Under the pieces are notes generated by a model, which was given only the letters and a program-made list of their open reading frames with translations, was not told the origin of the DNA and searched no databases. This document shows, one piece after another, positions 16,808 through 24,538 of a DNA stretch of 64,000 nt; within the stretch, counting starts at the first letter, position 1, and each line of letters opens with the position of its first letter. A program made the translations under genes and the position numbers. Location: contig PNAG01000011.1 of NCBI GenBank assembly GCA_003169845.1, forward strand, positions 1 through 64,000. The letters are read 5' to 3'. Source of the stretch: Candidatus Dormiibacterota bacterium (GTDB lineage Bacteria > Chloroflexota > Dormibacteria > Dormibacterales > Dormibacteraceae).

Positions 16808-17310
16808 GCGTCCTCGGGGGCGGTCTGCCAGGTCTGATGCTCTTCCGAGAATTCGACCACCTCGCCGCCGACCGGGTAGTCGCGCCGTAGCGGGTGGCCG
16901 ACCCAGTCGTCCGGCATGAGGATGCGGCTCAGGTCGGGGTGGTCGTTGAAGACGACTCCGAAGAGGTCGTACGTCTCCCGTTCGTCCCAGTTGGCGGGCG
17001 GATACAGCTCGCTCACCGAGTCGATGTGCGGAGGATCGCCGTCGACGAACGCGCGCACGCGCAACATCTCCTTTGTCTCGATGTTGCGCAGCTGGTAGAT
17101 GAGCTCGTAACGCCCCGGCCACGTGCGTGACGCGTCGGCCAGGTGGTCGACGCACGTGAGGAAGACGAGCAGGCGGTAGCCATCGTCTTTCATCGACTGG
17201 AGGGCTTCCTTGATGTTGGCGGCGTCCACGGTGATCCAAGAATCACCAGCGCTCACGCCCTTCTCGACTACGAGGGTTTCTGCGGACAACAGGGGCCCCC
17301 GCGAATTCAC
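16804..17310 (-). CDS. nuoC: NADH-quinone oxidoreductase subunit C
   Basis: A 168-residue 30-kDa-type subunit of the peripheral arm. The signature ETYDLFGVVFNDHPDLSRIL and the following GHPLRRDYPVGGEVVEF are complete. The longest frame starts with GTG at 17310, but that codon lies inside the 17297-17334 hairpin, so the first seven residues would be hairpin-encoded. TTG at 17289, seven bases after the hairpin, gives the same geometry as nuoK and may be the true start. Confidence 0.92.
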   Translation of the reverse strand: MNSRGPLLSAETLVVEKGVSAGDSWITVDAANIKEALQSMKDDGYRLLVFLTCVDHLADASRTWPGRYELIYQLRNIETKEMLRVRAFVDGDPPHIDSVSELYPPANWDERETYDLFGVVFNDHPDLSRILMPDDWVGHPLRRDYPVGGEVVEFSEEHQTWQTAPEDA

Positions 17311-17334
17311 GGCGCAGCCTCTGAATTCGTGGGG
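17297..17334. repeat. Intercistronic hairpin between nuoB and nuoC (copy 2 of a covarying pair)
   Basis: Arms CCCCGCGAATTC (17297-17308) and GAATTCGTGGGG (17323-17334) pair over 12 positions, including the same G-T wobble as copy 1, around loop 17309-17322. The loop ACGGCGCAGCCTCT differs from copy 1 by one base. It begins four bases after the nuoB stop. Confidence 0.75.
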
Positions 17335-17338
17335 TTTA

Positions 17339-17827
17339 TCACTGGCGCGGCATGATCCCCTGCGCTTTGATCCGCTCCTGCAGGATCATCAGCGCGTTCA
17401 GCAAGTCCTCGGGCCGCGGCGGGCAGCCTGGGATGTAGACGTCGACCGGCACGATCTTGTCCACGCCCTGCAGGAGGGCGTAGTTGTTGAACACCCCGCC
17501 CGTCGATGCGCACGCGCCCATCGAGATGACCCACTTCGGTTCCGGCATCTGGTCGTAGACCGTTCGGAGCACCGGCGCCATCTTCTGTGAGACGCGACCC
17601 GAGACGATCATCAGGTCGGACTGCCGCGGCGAAGCGCGCATCGCCTCCGAACCGAAGCGACCGATGTCCAGGCGCGGCGTCGCCGTTGCGATCATCTCGA
17701 TAGCGCAGCAGGCGAGGCCGAACTGCGCGGGCCACACCGAGTTGCCCCGCCCCCAACCGACCAGCTTTCCCAGCGTGGTCGTCAGCACGTTCTGTCCGAG
17801 CGACTCGGCGAGTTCTTCTAGTCCCAT
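17339..17827 (-). CDS. nuoB: NADH-quinone oxidoreductase subunit B (cluster N2)
   Basis: A 162-residue subunit holding the terminal 4Fe-4S cluster N2, which reduces quinone. The ligands are the tandem cysteines in GLACCAIEM, the Cys of MGACASTGG, and that of [15 protein letters not shown] at 17827 ([11 protein letters not shown]) overlaps nuoA by ten bases. A longer open frame upstream is only nuoA in another reading frame. Confidence 0.95.
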   Translation of the reverse strand: MGLEELAESLGQNVLTTTLGKLVGWGRGNSVWPAQFGLACCAIEMIATATPRLDIGRFGSEAMRASPRQSDLMIVSGRVSQKMAPVLRTVYDQMPEPKWVISMGACASTGGVFNNYALLQGVDKIVPVDVYIPGCPPRPEDLLNALMILQERIKAQGIMPRQ

Positions 17828-18174
17828 TCCAACCCTCCCTTGCGCCAGATGTGCGCGAGAGCGACGAGCAGGATGCCCATGAAGACGCCCATCTCGATCA
17901 GGCCGAACCACTTGAGCTGGCGCAGCAGTACCGCCCACGGGTAGAAGAAGACGGCTTCTACGTCGAAGATGATGAACAGCATCGCCGTGAGGTAGAAGCG
18001 CACCGACATGCGGCGGTGGGCCGGGGAGTCGGGGACGATGCCCGACTCATATGGATTGAGCTTGGCCTTGTATGGCTTGGAGGGGCCGAGCACGAAGCTC
18101 AGCGTCACCAATGCTCCCAGGAGTCCGAGAACGATGAGGACGAAAATCAAAAGTGGGACGTAGCTCTCGAGCAA
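17818..18174 (-). CDS. nuoA: NADH-quinone oxidoreductase subunit A
   Basis: A 118-residue, three-helix subunit at the arm junction. [20 protein letters not shown] with the conserved Asp/Glu pair and FYPWAVLL are diagnostic. The start is TTG at 18174. It is the first gene of a complete 14-gene operon in canonical order A to N. Junctions overlap or are very short, apart from the two hairpin-filled gaps. Confidence 0.94.
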   Translation of the reverse strand: MLESYVPLLIFVLIVLGLLGALVTLSFVLGPSKPYKAKLNPYESGIVPDSPAHRRMSVRFYLTAMLFIIFDVEAVFFYPWAVLLRQLKWFGLIEMGVFMGILLVALAHIWRKGGLEWD

Positions 18175-18217
18175 GTTTCCGAAGCGGCCTCAGGTGTGGG
18201 GCTCTTGGGGACGGGAT

Positions 18218-18232
18218 TAATTCTATAAGGGT
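18218..18232 (-). promoter_or_regulatory. Possible -10 region for the nuo operon
   Basis: On the minus strand the AT-rich run CCTTATAGAATTAAT stands out of a GC-rich gap about 45-55 bases before nuoA. A TATAGA box is plausible, but no convincing -35 is visible. A weak call. Confidence 0.3.
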
Positions 18233-18238
18233 CTACAA

Positions 18239-18261
18239 ACCGGGCAGGCAGGCCTGCCCGG
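18239..18261. terminator. Hairpin between osmC-like gene and nuo operon
   Basis: The arms are exact reverse complements (ACCGGGCAGG and CCTGCCCGGT) around CAGG. It lies after the ABC/osmC unit and before the nuo promoter region on the minus strand. There is no T-run, so it is a possible rather than certain terminator. A second hairpin, GGCCGGA with TCCGGCC, lies at 18314-18332. Confidence 0.4.
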
Positions 18262-18359
18262 TGGGGGAGTGACACGGTGTCTGTTGGTGATTGGAATTGG
18301 AGGGCTGAGTGACGGCCGGAATGAATCCGGCCTAAGGCTCCATTTCGTCTAGATCTTAT

Positions 18360-18776
18360 CTAGGCGTCCTTGTGGTGGTGCTCAATCTTGGTCCCGCGTG
18401 ACAGCGTTGCGTGGATGGGGCAGTAGCGGTTGCAGGCCATGTCGAGGGCCTTCTCAACCAGGTCCTTGTCGAACTTGCCATCCCAGCCGATGTGAAACGT
18501 GACGTCGATCTTGTTGAACGCGCGCGGCCACTCCTTGTCCTGCTCACCCTCGACCTCGACCTCCATCGACTTGACCGGCTGCTTGAACTTCTTCAACAGC
18601 AGCACGGCGTTGAGCCCGGTGCAGCCGCCCAGCGCGCCGAGCAGCATCTCGGTCGGACGCATCGCGGTGTCGTCGCCGAAGACCGGCGGCTCATCGATGG
18701 CCGCGGAGTGACCGGACGCCGACTCGATGTCGAACCGGACCTTCTGACCCGCCCATTTGGCGGTGATCTTCGCCAT
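18360..18776 (-). CDS. OsmC/YhfA-family redox protein
   Basis: A 138-residue OsmC-like protein, a family that detoxifies organic or acyl peroxides with two cysteines. The first Cys lies in LGALGGCTGLNAV and the second in CNRYCPIHATLSRG; the extra CNRYC cysteine is a variation. RPTEMLLGALGG is the family start of the dimer core. The ATG at 18776 begins two bases after the permease stop, so it is probably the last gene of the ABC operon. Whether its role is linked to the transporter is unknown. Confidence 0.85.
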   Translation of the reverse strand: MAKITAKWAGQKVRFDIESASGHSAAIDEPPVFGDDTAMRPTEMLLGALGGCTGLNAVLLLKKFKQPVKSMEVEVEGEQDKEWPRAFNKIDVTFHIGWDGKFDKDLVEKALDMACNRYCPIHATLSRGTKIEHHHKDA

Positions 18777-18778
18777 CT

Positions 18779-19486
18779 CTAGGCAACATCCTGACGAGAA
18801 AGCAGGATGGTCGTCAGCGCCACGCCGGCCAGGGTGACGGCTGCGAGCACGATCACCGAGGGCCACAGATCGGCTTCGATGGCCCCCGGCACGGTCTGGT
18901 TGCCCATGTGCGCCAGCAGTGACTCGGCGTAGTGACGGATGGAAAGCGCGGCGGGGCCTTTGCCCAGGCTGGCAACGCCCGCCTCCCAGATGAGGACGTA
19001 GCCCAGGCCGAAGATAAGGGCGTGCCTCACGCGTAGCCCGAAGGCCGTGAACACCGCGGTGTACGCGCAGGCGGCCATAGCCGTGGATGCTGTGATGGCC
19101 CAGAACGCCTGCCAGCCCGCACCGGCCAGCGCGATCGCGAGCCAGACCGGCCCGAGCGTGAGGGGCAGGACCACGGTCAGCGTCGCGGCCAGGGCGACCA
19201 GTACCACCTTCCAGCGCGCGACCGGCCGCAGCCACACATAGACGAGGGTTCCGTCCTGGGCGAGATCGCCCAACGACGATGTCGAGAAAACAAGGGCGAC
19301 GACCGGGACGTAGAGCGCCAGCGCGGCCAGGTCGAGCAGCGCGTAGACGTCCGTCTCGCGGTTCGTGTAGTCGCTGACGCGGACCGCGTACGCGATGAGA
19401 TCGAGCAAGGCGCCCCCGGCGAGGAAGGCGAGCAGCCTTCCGCGGGTGACCGATGTTCGCAGCAGGATCCGGTAGAGGGAGATCAT
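18779..19486 (-). CDS. ABC transporter permease (ABC-2-like), second of two
   Basis: A 235-residue hydrophobic protein with about six predicted helices. There is a short cytoplasmic start (MISLYRILLRTSVTRGRLL), then a loop SSLGDLAQDGTLVYVWLRPV resembling the conserved region of ABC-2 permeases. ATG at 19486 overlaps the stop of the preceding ATPase gene by four bases. It probably pairs with that ATPase. The substrate is unknown. Confidence 0.75.
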   Translation of the reverse strand: MISLYRILLRTSVTRGRLLAFLAGGALLDLIAYAVRVSDYTNRETDVYALLDLAALALYVPVVALVFSTSSLGDLAQDGTLVYVWLRPVARWKVVLVALAATLTVVLPLTLGPVWLAIALAGAGWQAFWAITASTAMAACAYTAVFTAFGLRVRHALIFGLGYVLIWEAGVASLGKGPAALSIRHYAESLLAHMGNQTVPGAIEADLWPSVIVLAAVTLAGVALTTILLSRQDVA

Positions 19487-20400
19487 GGCGAGCGCCTCGC
19501 CACGAGATACCTGAAAACGCTCTCGAGGTCGTCGTCGAGCGGCGCCACCTCGAGCAGCCGCACACCGAGCTCCAGGGTCAGGCGCGGCAGCTGGCGCCGG
19601 AACGGCGACACCGTCCACGTGTCGATGACGATCGCGTTGTCGCCGGCGGTCTGAACAGCGGAGACCGTGCCCGAACCCATGAGTCCTGAGGCAAGTCGCA
19701 GCGGGTCGGTGGAACGAAGCCGGATGCGGTGCGGCCGGTCGTCGAGAAGCTGGCGGATCGCGTGGAAATCGCCTTCGGCGGCGAGCTTGCCCTCGGCCAG
19801 AACGAGCACCGTCGAACTGAGCTCCTGGACCTCTTCGAGCACATGGCTCGAGACGAGCACGCACCGGTCCTCCCTACCAAGCCGGATGAACAGCTGCGCC
19901 ATCCGCGAGCGCTGTCGAGGGTCGAGCCCGTTCAAGGGCTCGTCGAGGATAAGGATCCGCGGCCCGTGCACGATCGCCTGGGCGATCTTGACGCGCTGGC
20001 GCATCCCCTTCGAGAAGCTGCTGAGGTGCCGATCATCGTTCGGGTCCAGCTCGACCGTCTCGATCGCGGTGCGGGCTGCAGCTTCTGGATCCGGCAGTCC
20101 CTGCAGAGCGGCGGCCATGGCGACGAACTCGAGCACGTTCACGCCGGGCGGTAGGCGCTCCTGCTGCGGCACAAGGCCGATGTCCTTGCGGATCTCGCCC
20201 GAGGTGCGCGGGTCCTTGCCCATGACCCGCACCGAACCCTGGGAGGGGGACGTGAGCCCGCACATGATGCGGATCAGCGAGGACTTGCCGGCGCCGTTGG
20301 GTCCGAGCAGCGAACTCACGCCGCGTCCGATCGTTGCCGTCAATCCGCTCAGTGCGACCACGCCGCCGTACCACTTGGCCACGTTCTTGATCTCGATCAC
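19483..20400 (-). CDS. ABC transporter ATP-binding protein, second of two
   Basis: A 305-residue ATPase of the CcmA/ABC-2 export type. Walker A is GPNGAGKSS (about residues 37-45), the signature is a degenerate SSFSKGMRQRVKIAQ in place of LSGGQ, Walker B is ILILDEPLNGLD, and the H-loop is SSHVLEEV. A C-terminal extension of about 90 residues follows. GTG at 20400 overlaps the preceding permease stop (GTGA). Confidence 0.9.
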   Translation of the reverse strand: MIEIKNVAKWYGGVVALSGLTATIGRGVSSLLGPNGAGKSSLIRIMCGLTSPSQGSVRVMGKDPRTSGEIRKDIGLVPQQERLPPGVNVLEFVAMAAALQGLPDPEAAARTAIETVELDPNDDRHLSSFSKGMRQRVKIAQAIVHGPRILILDEPLNGLDPRQRSRMAQLFIRLGREDRCVLVSSHVLEEVQELSSTVLVLAEGKLAAEGDFHAIRQLLDDRPHRIRLRSTDPLRLASGLMGSGTVSAVQTAGDNAIVIDTWTVSPFRRQLPRLTLELGVRLLEVAPLDDDLESVFRYLVARRSP

Positions 20401-21248
20401 CTGCGTCCCTCCGCGCGGTAGCGAACGAGCAGCAACCCGATCGCCACCAGAACCCATGCCGTGGCGGCGGCGGCCATCTGCCAGGTAGGGACGTTGATTG
20501 TGCTGAAGCTTTGATAGAAACGGAAGACGAGCTGGAACGGCAGCTGGTTGACGTTGAGAAGGGCGACCCAATCCGGTGCCTTGAGCGGGCCCTGCAAGAT
20601 GCCGAGGGCAGCACCGGTGAGCAGGAAGCCCAGGATGATCCCGGCCGCCGCGAATGAGTTGCGGTCGGTGAGGCTCGAGATCGCAACCGCGACCGACCCG
20701 AAGAAGACGGCCAGCATCAGCCCGCTTCCGACGACCTCGGCGAGGGTCTCGAGGCTCTTGACCAGACCGTCGGGCCCATGGCCGAAGAGTGAGTAGCCCG
20801 CGAACTCGATCAGCACAGGGCCTGTGGTGATGATGGCCAGCACGGCCCAGACGGCGACCAGCTTCGCGACGATGTAGGTCGTCGGGCCGAGGTTTGACGT
20901 CATATACATCCGCAGGGTTCCGTGCCTGCGATCTGGGCAGATCAGCTCCGGCGCGGTCAGCGCCACGAAGACGTAGATCGCTGCCGTGATGAACTGGTAG
21001 AAGTCCGGGTAGCCCGGCAGCTGGGTACCGGGCGGGGCGACGGTGACGACCACGATCAGGATCAGGCTGGGCAGGTAGGCGATCGCGATGACGATGATCG
21101 GGACGATCTTGTAGCGCGCGCTCCGCTTCAACCCGAGGACCCACAGGATCGAGTGCAGGACCAGCGTCCAGAAGGAATAGACGACCCCGAGCCGCGAGCC
21201 CTCGTAGTGCTGGAACCTGCGATCGGCGATCTGGGCCTGGGCGCTCAT
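20397..21248 (-). CDS. ABC transporter permease (ABC-2-like), first of two
   Basis: A 283-residue protein with a cytoplasmic N-terminus, about six predicted helices and the ABC-2 segment CPDRRHGTLRMYMTSNLGP, which contacts the ATPase. It overlaps both neighbouring ATPase genes by four bases, so the four genes form one transcript. The pattern ATPase, permease, ATPase, permease suggests either two exporters or one heteromeric one. The substrate is unknown. Confidence 0.82.
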   Translation of the reverse strand: MSAQAQIADRRFQHYEGSRLGVVYSFWTLVLHSILWVLGLKRSARYKIVPIIVIAIAYLPSLILIVVVTVAPPGTQLPGYPDFYQFITAAIYVFVALTAPELICPDRRHGTLRMYMTSNLGPTTYIVAKLVAVWAVLAIITTGPVLIEFAGYSLFGHGPDGLVKSLETLAEVVGSGLMLAVFFGSVAVAISSLTDRNSFAAAGIILGFLLTGAALGILQGPLKAPDWVALLNVNQLPFQLVFRFYQSFSTINVPTWQMAAAATAWVLVAIGLLLVRYRAEGRR

Positions 21249-22162
21249 CGAGTCGGCGCCTCCTCGAGGTCGAAGAGGTCGCCCAGCGTGGCTGCGCCCT
21301 GCTCCATCCGGCGCAGCTCGAGATCGAGCTTGACGACCCCTGCCACGACGGCGTCATGGACGCCTTCCGCGGAACCTGGCACGGTGAGGCGAAGGTCGTC
21401 CTTGGCTGCGGCGGCGAAACCCCTGGAGGCAAGAAGCGCCGCAAGGCGCTGGGCGCCTACGACCACCTCGACCACCAATGGCGTCTCGCCGCCGAGAAGA
21501 CTTTTCACGCTGCCGCTGCGAGCGACCTTGCCGCCTTCGAGCATCAGGATGTTGTCGCTCACCTGCTCGACCTCACCCAGGAGATGCGAGGAGATGAGGA
21601 CCGTGAACCCGAGCTCGGTGCCGATGCGCCGCACGAGCGCGAGCATGTCGTCGCGCTGGATCGGGTCGAGGCCGTTGGTGGGCTCGTCGAGGAGCACGAG
21701 CTCCGGGTCGTGGACCAGGGCTTGAGCCAGCTTGACGCGCTGGCGCTGCCCGGTGGACATGGTGCCGATGGGCCGGAAGCGTTCCTCGCCGAGCCCAACC
21801 TCGAACAGGACCTCGCTCGCGCGGACGACCGCGGATCGATGCGGGATGCCACGCATCTCGGCGAAGTGCCTGACAAGCTCGCTGGCCTTCACGTCAGGAG
21901 GGAAGCGGTCGTCCTCCGGTGCATAGCCGATCCGCTGGCGCAGCCGGTAGCCGGCCTTCAACGGGTCCATCCCTAGGACCTCGAGCTTCCCCGCGTCGGG
22001 ACGGAGGACTCCCAGCAGGAGGCTGATCAGCGTCGTCTTGCCGGCGCCGTTGGCGCCGAGAAGGCCGGTGACTCCCTTCTGCAGCTCGAAGGAGACGTCG
22101 CTCAGCGCGAGGACGTGGCCGAACTTGCGCTGCACGTGGTCGGCAGATGCGATCGCCGCCAT
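21245..22162 (-). CDS. ABC transporter ATP-binding protein, first of two
   Basis: A 305-residue ATPase related to the second one of this unit. Walker A is GANGAGKTT (near 37-45), the Q-loop region is YAPEDDRFPP, the signature is STGQRQRVKLAQAL, Walker B is LVLLDEPTNGLD and the H-loop is SSHLLGEVEQ. The last 80 residues may serve dimer or substrate contacts. It is the promoter-proximal gene, divergent from the methyltransferase gene. Confidence 0.9.
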   Translation of the reverse strand: MAAIASADHVQRKFGHVLALSDVSFELQKGVTGLLGANGAGKTTLISLLLGVLRPDAGKLEVLGMDPLKAGYRLRQRIGYAPEDDRFPPDVKASELVRHFAEMRGIPHRSAVVRASEVLFEVGLGEERFRPIGTMSTGQRQRVKLAQALVHDPELVLLDEPTNGLDPIQRDDMLALVRRIGTELGFTVLISSHLLGEVEQVSDNILMLEGGKVARSGSVKSLLGGETPLVVEVVVGAQRLAALLASRGFAAAAKDDLRLTVPGSAEGVHDAVVAGVVKLDLELRRMEQGAATLGDLFDLEEAPTR

Positions 22163-22171
22163 TGCCGCGGA

Positions 22172-22199
22172 AGTCTAGCGAGGCGGGGACCAATAGACT
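22172..22199. promoter_or_regulatory. Divergent TAGACT boxes between ABC unit and methyltransferase
   Basis: TAGACT occurs on both strands of the 49-bp gap: 22177-22172 pointing at the ABC genes (nine bases before their ATG) and 22194-22199 pointing at the methyltransferase (twelve bases before its ATG). These are likely -10 boxes giving very short or no leaders. Confidence 0.4.
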
Positions 22200-22211
22200 C
22201 AACGGGCATCG

Positions 22212-22970
22212 ATGCCTGACGACGTACGTTCCCGTTTCGCACCGGTCGCGGCCAACTACACGCGTTCGAGCTTCCACGCGTCGTCGGAACGCCTGCAGGA
22301 GGTGCTGGACCTCGCCCGGCCCAAACCAGGTGACCTCGCGCTCGACGTGGCCACGGGCACTGGCAACACCGCGTTCGCCCTCGCGCCGCACGTGCGCCGT
22401 GTGATCGGCCTCGACTTGACACCCGAGATGCTGGAACAGGCTCGGCGCCTCACGGCCGAGCGTGGGATCAAGAATGCGGACTGGATGCTGGGCGACGTGG
22501 CGGACCTGCCATTCGCGGACGACACATTCGACCTGTACACGGTTCGCGCGGCGCCGCATCACTTCGCCGACGTCGAAGCCTTCCTTAATGAGGCGTTTCG
22601 CGTGCTCAAGCCCGGCCGCGACGCCGCTTTCATCGACTGCTCTCCGCCGGCCGCCGCGCGCGAGGTGCTCCACGAGGTCGAGCTTCGGCGCGACCCGTCC
22701 CATGTCAGGGCTCTGACCGTCGACGAATGGGCCGGCCACTTCGAGCGCGCGGGCTTCGAGATGGAGGGGGCGGCGCTGCGCGAGCTCGACTGGGACTACG
22801 ACGAATGGATGCGCAACATGGCGGTCGACCCGGCGCTGGCAGAGGAGCTCGCGGGCGTCATCGAGGCGGCGACAGGCGATGCGCTTGTGCAGCTGCACCC
22901 TGAGCGCCGCGAAGGGAGGCTGCGGCACGCGTACTGGCACTGCCTGATTCGCGCCCACAAACCGGGATGA
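22212..22970 (+). CDS. Class I SAM-dependent methyltransferase, UbiE/MenG-like
   Basis: A 252-residue methyltransferase. SAM motif I is LDVATGTGN (near residues 44-52), then the acidic residue in VIGLDLTPEML, GDVADLPFADDTFD (motif II) and NEAFRVLKPG (motif III). The order matches ubiquinone/menaquinone C-methyltransferases, and menaquinone would suit the nuo operon nearby, but no other quinone gene is present. The substrate is therefore open. It overlaps trmI by four bases. Confidence 0.82.
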   Translation: MPDDVRSRFAPVAANYTRSSFHASSERLQEVLDLARPKPGDLALDVATGTGNTAFALAPHVRRVIGLDLTPEMLEQARRLTAERGIKNADWMLGDVADLPFADDTFDLYTVRAAPHHFADVEAFLNEAFRVLKPGRDAAFIDCSPPAAAREVLHEVELRRDPSHVRALTVDEWAGHFERAGFEMEGAALRELDWDYDEWMRNMAVDPALAEELAGVIEAATGDALVQLHPERREGRLRHAYWHCLIRAHKPG

Positions 22971-23788
22971 GCCGCGGGCTGCTGGCCGCTGGAGAGCTCG
23001 TACTTCTGATCGACAAGGTCGGCCGCCGGCACCGCGTGCGCCTCAAAGCCGGCGAGCGACACTCTCTCCACAACGGGGTGATCGACCACGACGCGCTGAT
23101 CGGCCGGCCTGAAGGCGTGATCGTCACGACACAGATGGGCGCGCGGATGCTGGCCGTTCGACCGACATTCGCCGAGCAGGTCACCGGCCGCCAGCGCCAG
23201 GCGCAGCCGATCTACCCCAAGGACCTCGGCGCCATCCTGATCGGGGCGGACATCCACCCGGGCGCGAAGGTGCTGGAGGCGGGCACGGGAACGGGCGCGC
23301 TCACGCTGGCGGTGCTGCGAGCGGTGGGTTCCGAAGGGCACCTGGTGAGCTACGAGCAGCGAGAGGAGTTCCAGGAGGCGGCCAGGAAGGCGATCGTAGA
23401 GACCCTCGGCGGCCTGCCGGACAACCTCACCCTGAAGCTGGGCGACGCCTACCTGGGGTTCGAGGAGCGCGATCTCGACAGGGTGCTGCTGGATCTCCCC
23501 GAACCATGGCAGGCGGTGCCTGGCGCGAAGCTGGCGCTGCGTCCGGGCGGCATCGTCTTCGCATTCAGCCCCAACGTGAGCCAGGTCCAGAGGTTCTTCG
23601 ACTGCCTACGCGAGGTCCGCGGCTTCGGGATGCTCGAGGTCTTCGAGCTGCTGCAGCGAGGCTGGACCGTGCGCGGGAGGAGCATGCGGCCGTCCCACCG
23701 GATGGTCGCCCACAGCGGATTCCTGTGCTTCGCGCGCCGCCTGGCCGAGGACGAGCTGTTCGAGCCGGAGGGGGAGGGCTTCAGATGA
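22967..23788 (+). CDS. trmI: tRNA (adenine-N1)-methyltransferase, TrmI-like
   Basis: Makes m1A58 in the T-loop of tRNAs. The 273 residues show the small N-terminal beta domain, then IYPKDLGAILIGADI, the SAM motif LEAGTGTGALTLAVLR, and the DLPEPW catalytic motif typical of TrmI. The C-terminal FSPNVSQVQRF also matches. It sits between two overlapping genes, the UbiE-like methyltransferase and a Nudix hydrolase, so the three are co-transcribed. Confidence 0.9.
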   Translation: MSRGLLAAGELVLLIDKVGRRHRVRLKAGERHSLHNGVIDHDALIGRPEGVIVTTQMGARMLAVRPTFAEQVTGRQRQAQPIYPKDLGAILIGADIHPGAKVLEAGTGTGALTLAVLRAVGSEGHLVSYEQREEFQEAARKAIVETLGGLPDNLTLKLGDAYLGFEERDLDRVLLDLPEPWQAVPGAKLALRPGGIVFAFSPNVSQVQRFFDCLREVRGFGMLEVFELLQRGWTVRGRSMRPSHRMVAHSGFLCFARRLAEDELFEPEGEGFR

Positions 23789-24333
23789 GATGGGTGGTCC
23801 ACGGCGAGCGGGCGGTGTACGAGAGCCCGTGGGTGTCGGTGGCGCTCGTCGACGTCGAGGTGCCGGGCGGTGAGCGCTTCGAGCACCACGTGGTGCGGAT
23901 GCCAGGCGACGCTTCAGGCGTCGTGGCCGTCGCCGGCGAACGCGTGCTGCTCATCCACCGGCACCGCTTCATCACGGATTCGACCGGTTGGGAGATCCCG
24001 GCGGGACGGGTCGAGGCGGGCGAGGACCCGATCGAGGCCGCACGGCGGGAGACGCTGGAGGAAACCGGCTGGCGGCCAGGTCCGCTCTCCCTGCTCTTTT
24101 CTTACCTTCCCTCTATCGGCTTGATCGACCAGCGGTTCAACATCTTCCTGGCCGGCGGCGCCGAGCATGTTGGCGAGCCACCGGACTCGAGCGAATCCGA
24201 CCGGGTCGAGTGGATTCCCATCTCGGAGCTGCCGGCGCTCATCCGGAAGGGTCAGATCCAGGACGGATACAGCCTGACCGCCTTGCTGTGGTACCTCCAG
24301 CTGGGGGTGCAGGCGCAAAGCACCGAAACCTAG
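23785..24333 (+). CDS. Nudix hydrolase, ADP-ribose pyrophosphatase-like
   Basis: A 182-residue Nudix protein with a perfect Nudix box: G, five residues, E, seven residues, then RETLEETGW (about residues 75-97). The preceding strand VVAVAGERVLLIHRHR and the later YLPSIGLIDQRFNIFLA fit ADP-ribose or sugar-nucleotide pyrophosphatases. ATG at 23785 overlaps the trmI stop by four bases. It acts on a nucleoside-diphosphate sugar, with the exact substrate not visible. Confidence 0.87.
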   Translation: MRWVVHGERAVYESPWVSVALVDVEVPGGERFEHHVVRMPGDASGVVAVAGERVLLIHRHRFITDSTGWEIPAGRVEAGEDPIEAARRETLEETGWRPGPLSLLFSYLPSIGLIDQRFNIFLAGGAEHVGEPPDSSESDRVEWIPISELPALIRKGQIQDGYSLTALLWYLQLGVQAQSTET

Positions 24334-24358
24334 CGGGCGGCTGGGCCGTTTCATCTGA

Positions 24359-24496
24359 GTGAGGCGCCGCGCCAAGCTACTGGCCCTGCCTGTCGTCGCA
24401 GCTTTCGTCTTCGCCATCGGCGCCTCTCTTTTCATCTTTCGCCACGCGCTCGCTCTCGCATTCGACCCTGGCTCGTGTGGCTGCGGCGGAGGCTAG
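24359..24496 (+). CDS. Tiny membrane ORF with a Cys/Gly-rich tail
   Basis: A 45-residue reading frame from GTG at 24359. It has a basic start (MRRRAK), one hydrophobic helix (LLALPVVAAFVFAIGASLF), then RHALALAFDPGS and the terminal CGCGGG. The positive-inside start and single helix look like a real small membrane protein rather than chance. It lies in the gap between the Nudix gene and mdh. The Cys-Gly-Cys end could bind metal or be modified. I recognise no family. Confidence 0.45.
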   Translation: MRRRAKLLALPVVAAFVFAIGASLFIFRHALALAFDPGSCGCGGG

Positions 24497-24524
24497 GTCC
24501 ACCGCCCCGGATCCCGCGACGGGC

Positions 24525-24530
24525 TAGCAT
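24525..24530 (+). promoter_or_regulatory. -10-like box (TAGCAT) of mdh
   Basis: TAGCAT lies eight bases before the mdh ATG, predicting an almost leaderless mRNA. No -35 consensus is seen. Confidence 0.4.
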
Positions 24531-24538
24531 TTGGAGCG

